Assembly: GCA_027492445.1 (NCBI GenBank)
Contig: JAPUES010000243.1
Coordinates: forward strand, 1-6,339
Source: Sporomusaceae bacterium
Lineage (GTDB): Bacteria; Bacillota; Negativicutes; DSM-13327
Direction of reading: 5' to 3'
Length of the DNA stretch: 6,339 nt
The notes beneath the pieces are model-generated. The model was not told the DNA's origin, ran no database searches, and saw nothing but the letters and a program-made list of their open reading frames with translations. Below are positions 1 to 4,678 of the stretch, in pieces; the stretch's first letter is position 1; every line of letters begins with the position of its first letter. Made by a program: the position numbers and the translations under genes.

Positions 1-598
1 TATACGCTACATCACCGACCACGTATGTTTTTGAGTTTTTCCGCAAGTTTATACCGGCACTTTCAATCTTAGTTTTAAGATTGTTAATAATAACGCTGTG
101 TGCTGTTTCGCTAATGTCATGCTCAGTCATATCCAATTTTGTTGCATATGATGCGTTACCATCTAGCACTGCAGATATATTGGTAGCATTACCAACAACT
201 AAATATAAATCTAATATCTGACTATCCAATGGAACAGATTTATCCGGAAGATAATCCGATTTATTTCCTGCATTAGTGTAAGCATATAACTGCTCTGCAC
301 CTGTAGCTCCCATTTTTGCAAAAACACCTATTTCTCTAGCAAAAAAACCTGTTTCTAAATTGCTATTACTTACAGTAAATCTCAACCTGATCTGTCCATC
401 ATTTTGATTGGTAAATCCCTGTAACGGCACTGCTAGCATAGCATTTTTAACATTGGTCATCACTTTTATATTTTCTCCATCTGCCAACAGACCATCACCC
501 ATCACCATTTTTGTAAATATTATAGATGTTCCACCTTGGGACTCAGCTATCATATTTAACCCTGCGTTTGTGATTGTTATTTTTGGATATTGTGCCAC
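1..598 (-). CDS. Tail-collar fibre protein, N-terminal part (3' end beyond window)
   Basis: This open frame runs off the left edge and gives 199 residues. Residues 1-155 look like the phage tail-collar fibre N-terminal domain (Phage_tail_fib/DUF3751 type). It begins MAQYPKITITNAGLNMIAES, then has a KMVMGDG segment (30-36), a FFAREIGVFA strand (85-94) and QILDLYLVV (127-135). This domain anchors side fibres to the baseplate. Residues 159-168 (TEHDISETAH) resemble the HN-x-AH motif common in gut-phage fibres. The last residues, LRKNSKTYVVGDVAY (185-199), resemble a repeated motif found before distal fibre domains. The start is the GTG at 598: the ATG two bases upstream hits a stop after seven codons, while the GTG has AAGGAG eight bases away. 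The gene begins four bases after the XkdU-like gene. Its position matches xkdV. The receptor-binding tip is outside the window, so no receptor can be named. Confidence 0.87.
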   Translation of the reverse strand, partial: MAQYPKITITNAGLNMIAESQGGTSIIFTKMVMGDGLLADGENIKVMTNVKNAMLAVPLQGFTNQNDGQIRLRFTVSNSNLETGFFAREIGVFAKMGATGAEQLYAYTNAGNKSDYLPDKSVPLDSQILDLYLVVGNATNISAVLDGNASYATKLDMTEHDISETAHSVIINNLKTKIESAGINLRKNSKTYVVGDVAY

Positions 599-602
599 AT
601 TA

Positions 603-1223
603 TCAACTCCTTATAATATAATGTTTTGCCTGTCTTACAATTCCGCTTGCCTGATAGTTAGTACTAGGTATTTCAGCACTAAAACTACCTATTGGATAAA
701 TAGATAAGTGTTTCGTCTGTCTAATGATACCGCCATAAAACAAACCCTGATTTATATCTATTGTATGACTAGCTTTTATCGCCAAATTTGCCGGTATTAT
801 TATCCTTGTAAATTTTCTTATTTCACCTGATTTTAGCAATAATTCATTAGATAAATTTAGCCATATTTCATAATTATTATATTTATCAGAAACAACCTTG
901 ATTTTTTCTACTCCGTACATTCCATCAAACATCTGCTGTAATTTTTTATGCGTGTAAGGCAAAATTGAATTTATTTTGAATAATATTCTTGACCTTCTTA
1001 TTTCCAAAGTATCAGTTACTTTAGGATATAATTTCAGCATTTTTTCCCAACGAGTAGCACCATTCTCTGTAATATCAGAAATGAACTCATCCTTAAAGAC
1101 GGCATCTATACTAGACCATAACTCATTTAATTCTGCATTTTCTACTTCTGATATTTTCTGAAATTCTCTAATATCTTTCATGATATTAGGATAATATTTT
1201 TCAAGATTAACTAATCTAGCCAC
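603..1223 (-). CDS. xkdU: XkdU/YmfQ-like baseplate wedge protein (DUF2313)
   Basis: The 206-residue protein matches the DUF2313 (YmfQ/XkdU) family in size and in position between baseplate J and the fibre. In P2-like phages this slot holds gpI, which links the wedge to the fibres. Recognisable parts are an N-terminal helical stretch (residues 7-50), the TENGATRWEKML segment (52-63), RRSRILFKI (76-84), a LPYTHKKLQQMFD segment (88-100) and a C-terminal NYEIWLNL strand (117-124). The tail end carries two copies of a short unit, GIIRQTKH (165-172) and GIVRQAKH (194-201). The start is GTG, with AGGGGTG six bases upstream, and the gene overlaps the J gene by 8 bp, which implies coupled translation. 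The family and place are clear. The fibre-linking role is inferred from synteny. Confidence 0.88.
   Translation of the reverse strand: MARLVNLEKYYPNIMKDIREFQKISEVENAELNELWSSIDAVFKDEFISDITENGATRWEKMLKLYPKVTDTLEIRRSRILFKINSILPYTHKKLQQMFDGMYGVEKIKVVSDKYNNYEIWLNLSNELLLKSGEIRKFTRIIIPANLAIKASHTIDINQGLFYGGIIRQTKHLSIYPIGSFSAEIPSTNYQASGIVRQAKHYIIRS
607..612 (-). promoter_or_regulatory. Ribosome binding site of the tail fibre gene
   Basis: AAGGAG lies in the last codons of the XkdU-like gene, eight bases before the GTG at 598. It is among the strongest Shine-Dalgarno matches in the window. It supports the GTG start over the ATG at 600, whose frame closes at once. Confidence 0.8.
621..731 (-). repeat. 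Two-copy 8-residue repeat at the C-terminus of the XkdU-like protein
   Basis: Bases 731-708 and 644-621 each encode G-I-(I/V)-R-Q-(T/A)-K-H, and they match at 17 of 24 bases. The copies are 29 codons apart. Most base differences are at third positions, so the protein unit is better kept than the DNA. Related DUF2313 proteins often end in similar short beta-rich units, so this is probably a structural extension facing the fibre. Confidence 0.6.
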
Positions 1224-2271
1224 TTACTACACCCCTAACTGCAATCGCGTTAGGATCCAAAGATAAATTGCCGGCAACTCCATTAATTTTTGTATTTTGA
1301 ATATCTATAACATTCGGTAAAGTTAGAATTCTAGTTTCAATTTGAGATACCCTGACAATCAAGTTGTCATTCTCTTCCCAAGATTTATTTAGCTCAAAAA
1401 AATAATCATCTATTATTTTTTCAATAGATGATTTCAAGTCTGTAAAGGTTATATTATTACTTGTCGTTAAAGATATCTCTATATTTATATTTTGTTTACT
1501 AACCCCCTCAACACTTACAATGTGGCCTATTGGCGCTATACCTATACCCTTACCTTGGTTTTGAACTGGATCAACAATTGTTTGAACAGTATCAATCATT
1601 TCCGAAGAAGGTAGTTTATATTCAGAAGTAATAAAGACTACTTTAACCGTTCCACCACCATTCCAAACCGGGTAAACCTTAACCCCACCAACGCCCTCAA
1701 TTGCATTTATTTTTTCCTTATAGTCTGCAATATTACCACCATAAGCCTGACTATCAAAGCTAGCTAAATATCTCTTTCTAAACGTTTCAGTATCTTCTTC
1801 ATCTTCACCCGGGATTAATAGCTCTGTTAATTCTGCAGAAGTTAATCCAGGTACATAATCGATAGGTATCAGTTTACCAAACTGACTATTTCCGACTACA
1901 CCCGCCGTTTCACATTGAAGTTTATAACTTCCACTAGCTATTTTTTCAATAACAATATAATTTAAGGCATCTAAAGAAAACCTATTTCCAATAGGAATAT
2001 CAATATTAAATACACCTTTTAATATTGCCTTGCTTGCTTTGTAAGGTGAAAGACCACGCTCAGCGGCGCGCTTTATTAAATACTTCCTACTCGCAGTATC
2101 TCCAAACGATTCATTCAATATTACATCCAATTCTATATACATTATTTGCAATTCTAATGCTGCTGGCGCTAGTGCATCATAAATAACTGAACCTTCACGC
2201 TTATCAATAGTATCAGGAACTTTGTCTAACATCCTTTTAAGAATAATCTCATAAGTTATATCCTCATACAT
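1216..2271 (-). CDS. xkdT: Baseplate assembly protein J (XkdT-like)
   Basis: The 351-residue protein belongs to the baseplate J-like family (P2 gpJ, Mu gp47, XkdT; functionally T4 gp6). It forms the wedge ring that holds the baseplate together and changes shape when the sheath contracts. Family hallmarks are DKREGSVIYDALAPAALEL (residues 23-41), an RAAERGLSPYKAS segment (68-80), the PGEDEEDTETFRKRYLASF region (154-172) followed by YGGNIADY (177-184), VKVYPVWNGGGTVKVVF (197-213), and GKGIGIAPIGH (240-250). The length is close to that of PBSX XkdT. The ATG directly abuts the TAA of the XkdS-like gene (TAAATG), with AAGGTGG eleven bases upstream. The sense strand near codons 279-293 folds into a perfect 11-bp hairpin followed by seven T, listed separately. 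The protein appears complete. Confidence 0.95.
   Translation of the reverse strand: MYEDITYEIILKRMLDKVPDTIDKREGSVIYDALAPAALELQIMYIELDVILNESFGDTASRKYLIKRAAERGLSPYKASKAILKGVFNIDIPIGNRFSLDALNYIVIEKIASGSYKLQCETAGVVGNSQFGKLIPIDYVPGLTSAELTELLIPGEDEEDTETFRKRYLASFDSQAYGGNIADYKEKINAIEGVGGVKVYPVWNGGGTVKVVFITSEYKLPSSEMIDTVQTIVDPVQNQGKGIGIAPIGHIVSVEGVSKQNINIEISLTTSNNITFTDLKSSIEKIIDDYFFELNKSWEENDNLIVRVSQIETRILTLPNVIDIQNTKINGVAGNLSLDPNAIAVRGVVSG
1396..1433 (-). repeat. Intragenic inverted repeat with T-run, terminator-like, inside the J gene
   Basis: On the coding strand the arms AATCATCTATT and AATAGATGATT (1433-1423 and 1414-1404) pair perfectly over 11 bp around an 8-base loop. They are followed by A and then seven T (1402-1396). 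The layout is that of an intrinsic terminator in sense orientation, but only three of the pairs are G-C, so it would be weak. The same bases encode the IEKIIDDYFFE segment, which could produce the pattern by chance in AT-rich DNA. Confidence 0.45.
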
Positions 2272-2676
2272 TTATATTTTCACCACCTTCTCCACATGGA
2301 TTACCCCGGCTATTGTTGAAACTATAAAATTACATGAAACTTCACCTTTTTTATGGCCAAACTTAAAATCAGAAACATTTTTAATTCGATCATCAGCAAG
2401 CAGTGCTTCTGTGATACGTCTTTTAAGTTCTGGATATACATAAGGTAAAGGTTGACCAAATAAATCAGCCAATTCAATTCCATAATTCCAGGAATAAATC
2501 ACATATTGATAACGTTCGGTATTAAGAATTTTGTAAATTGCTTGTTCAATAGCTTTCAAGTCATCAGTATGAGAGATTATTACCTCTTCATTTATGTTCA
2601 TTTTGTATGTTTTATTAGGTTGGCGGACTAGATCTAACTCACCCGGCAAACTGTTATCAACCGGTATCATAACCAT
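2272..2676 (-). CDS. xkdS: XkdS-like gp25-type baseplate wedge protein (DUF2634)
   Basis: The 134-residue protein fits the DUF2634 family (XkdS), regarded as the Bacillota counterpart of T4 gp25/P2 gpW, a small wedge component that helps seed sheath assembly. The signature block is ILNTERYQYVIYSWNYGIEL (residues 50-69), followed by FGQPLPYVYPELKRRITEAL (73-92) and DDRIKNVSDF (95-104). A C-terminal beta strand pair follows (GEVSCNFIVS, GVIHVEKVV). Two in-frame ATGs exist. The one at 2676 overlaps the upstream gene by 10 bp. The one at 2670 (third codon) forms an ATGA overlap with its stop and has GGTGA six bases upstream, so the protein may begin MIPVDNS. The difference is two residues. It sits directly before J, as in PBSX. 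Confidence 0.92.
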   Translation of the reverse strand: MVMIPVDNSLPGELDLVRQPNKTYKMNINEEVIISHTDDLKAIEQAIYKILNTERYQYVIYSWNYGIELADLFGQPLPYVYPELKRRITEALLADDRIKNVSDFKFGHKKGEVSCNFIVSTIAGVIHVEKVVKI

Positions 2677-3071
2677 TCACCACTTGCTTGATGAGCAAAC
2701 ACTCTATCAACCACAACATATTTTTGACCACCTTGTGCTTGAACTAGAATAACCTTCTCGCCAGTCTTTAACCCATTATGAACAAGTATTTTTTTACGCC
2801 CTTTATAGTCATGATTATGGCTTGCAAATTCAGCATAGCCACCCCCACCTGCTCTATCCTCAGTAACATGCGAAACAGTTATATCAACATAATGGTCCAA
2901 TACTGCTTTGGTCAAAATAAAAAACTCTGCCGGCAGAGTCATACGCTGATCAATGTTAATTTCAAGAGGTGATACCGATATTACCGTTCCAAAAGTAACA
3001 TCTGAAGGTTTTGAAGCATCATACTGGTCTCTAGCTACACTTTTGATTACTTGTAACAACTCATTCAACAA
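2667..3071 (-). CDS. xkdR: XkdR-like tail protein (DUF2577)
   Basis: The 134-residue protein matches the DUF2577 (XkdR) family in length and position. It shows FGTVISVSPLEINIDQRMTL (residues 27-46), PAEFFILTKAVLDHYVDITV (47-66), a glycine-rich loop GGGG (75-78) before SHNHDY (84-89), and KILVHNGLKTGEKVILVQAQ (93-112) ending in QKYVVVDRV. This strand pattern resembles the OB-fold that opens phage spike proteins such as P2 gpV. That comparison is my inference; no spike tip region is present. Translation starts at TTG 3071, supported by AGAGGAG six bases upstream; a second TTG follows immediately. The gene overlaps the hub gene by 11 bp. The family is secure and the molecular role is not. Confidence 0.9.
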   Translation of the reverse strand: MLNELLQVIKSVARDQYDASKPSDVTFGTVISVSPLEINIDQRMTLPAEFFILTKAVLDHYVDITVSHVTEDRAGGGGYAEFASHNHDYKGRKKILVHNGLKTGEKVILVQAQGGQKYVVVDRVFAHQASGEWL

Positions 3072-4029
3072 AATCAGCTCCTCTCAAAGTTAAATTCATC
3101 ATATGCTCATTATTACTAAATACGTGTTTAACCTTCTCAACTAGCATATATTTATTAACATTTACATCCCCTAAATTAAGATTTACAACAACGCTCGTTC
3201 CGGCCCTCACTCGAATATCACCAAAGGCATTACTTATAGATAAATTTCTAGTCTTTCGATTATACATACTTAATAAAGCTTCAACCTTAAATTGCCCATT
3301 AGTTTTTTCGTCTATCCTGTCACAAAATTGCAAAACACCCCATTTATTTATATTTTCACCACTATAAGCATAATAGGTTTCGCGTTCTCCTGTATCTTTA
3401 TTATCATAAAACAATTTAACTTTGTTATAGGTATTACTATCAATACTTGACGTATAATCATAATTTTCAGCAGTTTCACTATCTACTAACAAATCCAACT
3501 TCATGCTTTCAATATTCTTCAAGGTCAATTTGCCAAAATCATCATAAAGTACATATAATTTTTTCCTGTTATCAAGAGTAAGACCAAGTGCGGTTTGAAT
3601 AATATCAAAAAGAGTTGAATTATCTTCAACTCTTCTCTCGATAACATATTCAGTGTCTTCAATAGCACCAACCTGCATTCTATAGTCAGCCGCTAAAGCC
3701 TTTATTAAATCTGAAGCAGTCATAGCTTTAGGATAAATATAACAATCCTTGTTTTTTAGGTATCTAAGCTGGTCGTATGCCGTAACAGAAATAATTCCGT
3801 CCTTATCACGCTTTTTGGTAAATACAAAACCCTGAAACACACTTTTACCATTGGCATAAAAAGTAACGTTATTCCCTTCCGTAAAATCAATAATATCATC
3901 TTTCAAAACCTTAAAAGTTAATTTACCGGGAACACATTTTCTTTCTGTTTCCCATGCAATACCTTCTTCAATTACAGGTTCATAGATTTTATCACCATTT
4001 TTAATTATTAGTTGATATTTATTTAACAA
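3061..4029 (-). CDS. xkdQ: XkdQ-like baseplate hub protein
   Basis: The 322-residue product matches the XkdQ/YqbQ family (about 325 residues), related to late control protein D/T4 gp27. Such proteins form the trimeric hub ring between tail tube and spike. Visible blocks are KNGDKIYEPVIEEGIAWETE (residues 10-29), VTAYDQLRYLKNKD (82-95), a helix-rich ALAADYRM region (111-118), LYVLYDDFGKLTLKNIESM (158-176), YNKVKLFYDN (201-210) and the C-terminal YMLVEKVKHVFSNNEHMMN (294-312). I prefer TTG 4029 as start because AGGTG lies seven bases upstream and the overlap with the LysM gene is then 11 bp. Upstream in-frame starts at 4053 (TTG) and 4050 (ATG) add seven or eight residues (MMWGRCLN) without a ribosome binding site. 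Some databases label homologues hydrolase, but I see no catalytic motif. Confidence 0.9.
   Translation of the reverse strand: MLNKYQLIIKNGDKIYEPVIEEGIAWETERKCVPGKLTFKVLKDDIIDFTEGNNVTFYANGKSVFQGFVFTKKRDKDGIISVTAYDQLRYLKNKDCYIYPKAMTASDLIKALAADYRMQVGAIEDTEYVIERRVEDNSTLFDIIQTALGLTLDNRKKLYVLYDDFGKLTLKNIESMKLDLLVDSETAENYDYTSSIDSNTYNKVKLFYDNKDTGERETYYAYSGENINKWGVLQFCDRIDEKTNGQFKVEALLSMYNRKTRNLSISNAFGDIRVRAGTSVVVNLNLGDVNVNKYMLVEKVKHVFSNNEHMMNLTLRGADFVE
3078..3084 (-). promoter_or_regulatory. Ribosome binding site deciding the TTG start of the XkdR-like gene
   Basis: AGAGGAG lies within the last codons of the hub gene, six bases before TTG 3071 and nine before TTG 3068. There is no in-frame ATG near the conserved N-terminus, so this strong site supports a TTG start. 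Confidence 0.75.
3607..3634 (-). repeat. Intragenic inverted repeat with short T-run inside the hub gene
   Basis: On the coding strand AAGAGTTGAA (3634-3625) and TTCAACTCTT (3619-3610) pair perfectly over 10 bp around the loop GATAA. Three more T follow, giving a run of five T in all. It encodes the RVEDNSTLF segment. It has the same layout as the hairpin in the J gene and is also poor in G-C pairs. Confidence 0.4.
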
Positions 4030-4678
4030 ATTTAAGCACCTGCCCCACATCAAGGTTGTTGGGATTACTTATATTGTTTAACTCAGCTATTTGTTTCCAC
4101 TTTGAGCCATCCCCTAATTTATTTTTACAAACTTCAAACAAGGTCTGATTTGCGATAATTTTATGAACATCCGGGGTTTCTTTTTTTATTGGTCTAGTTT
4201 GCTTAACGGTATAAGATTGACTACCATCAGCATTATTTTTAACTTCTAATATTTTAGTAGCATAATCTTTATATTGTTTTAACTTAACTTTTACAACAAC
4301 ATCGGTACCGTTATCCGCATCTTCTAATATCTCGTAGTCTTCCATTGCCACTTGAATATTAGTATCAAATAAAAATTCAAAGTTTGATTTTAACCGGCAA
4401 ACTATAAACTGAAATGGAGTATTCTCAACTTTAAATTTTTCAAAACTATTTAAAAAATAATCTGAAGGTTGAAAGCCTGTAAAATAATTTGAAAATGGAT
4501 ATCTCGAGTTAGGTAACATCGCTTCAAACTCTATATCTGTTAAACCTTGAGACTTTAAAATATTTACTTCGCCGTCATTTATTAAATTTATTGTTTTGTT
4601 ATTATTATTTATTTTTGTTTGTAGCTTACCGGGAGCTATTGGTAATTGCATCTTTCCTAAGAAAAAATAGTACCCCAC
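4019..4678 (-). CDS. xkdP: XkdP-like LysM-domain tail/baseplate protein
   Basis: This 219-residue protein follows the tape measure, as XkdP does in PBSX (about 235 residues). The N-terminal half has the family pattern LPIAPGKLQTKINNNNKTIN (residues 12-31) with LINDGEVNILKSQGLTDIEF (32-51) and LPNSRYPF (55-62). A beta-rich middle (85-145) is followed by a linker. A single LysM domain fills 170-218: HKIIANQTLFEVCKNKLGD, KWKQIAELNNI and NPNNLDVGQVLKFV. LysM in such tail proteins can bind peptidoglycan or mediate hub contacts. No hydrolase domain is present. The start is GTG 4678, which shares its first base with the tape measure stop (TAGTG); AAGGTG lies eight bases upstream. An in-frame ATG nine codons in is less likely. 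The asparagine run at 24-27 reflects an AT-only stretch of DNA. Confidence 0.92.
   Translation of the reverse strand: MGYYFFLGKMQLPIAPGKLQTKINNNNKTINLINDGEVNILKSQGLTDIEFEAMLPNSRYPFSNYFTGFQPSDYFLNSFEKFKVENTPFQFIVCRLKSNFEFLFDTNIQVAMEDYEILEDADNGTDVVVKVKLKQYKDYATKILEVKNNADGSQSYTVKQTRPIKKETPDVHKIIANQTLFEVCKNKLGDGSKWKQIAELNNISNPNNLDVGQVLKFVK
4037..4041 (-). promoter_or_regulatory. Ribosome binding site supporting the TTG start of the hub gene
   Basis: AGGTG lies in the last codons of the LysM gene, seven bases before TTG 4029. The upstream candidate starts at 4053 and 4050 have no purine-rich site at a useful distance. Confidence 0.5.

Noticed and set aside
613..640. Promoter-like TTGTAA and TATTAT with a 16-base spacer just before the fibre gene
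   Set aside because: A transcript from it would begin near base 606, downstream of the fibre ribosome binding site at 612-607, so it could not serve that gene well. The bases are also coding and AT-rich.
408..1161. Plus-strand open frames at 408-707 and 976-1161
   Set aside because: They lie antisense to the fibre and XkdU-like genes, have no recognisable domain, and are explained as shadows of those well-supported frames.
4030..4053. Longer N-terminus of the hub protein starting at TTG 4053 or ATG 4050
   Set aside because: The extra residues MMWGRCLN do not look like the family N-terminus and have no ribosome binding site. They are the out-of-frame reading of the conserved LysM end.
4575..4617. 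AT-only stretch suggesting an origin or recombination site
   Set aside because: It encodes the conserved asparagine-rich N-terminal segment of the LysM protein and has no iterons or inverted repeats beyond base composition.
4019..4678. LysM protein as a cell-wall hydrolase
   Set aside because: Only one LysM domain and the XkdP-type N-terminal domain are visible. There is no catalytic domain such as NlpC/P60, CHAP or a lysozyme fold.
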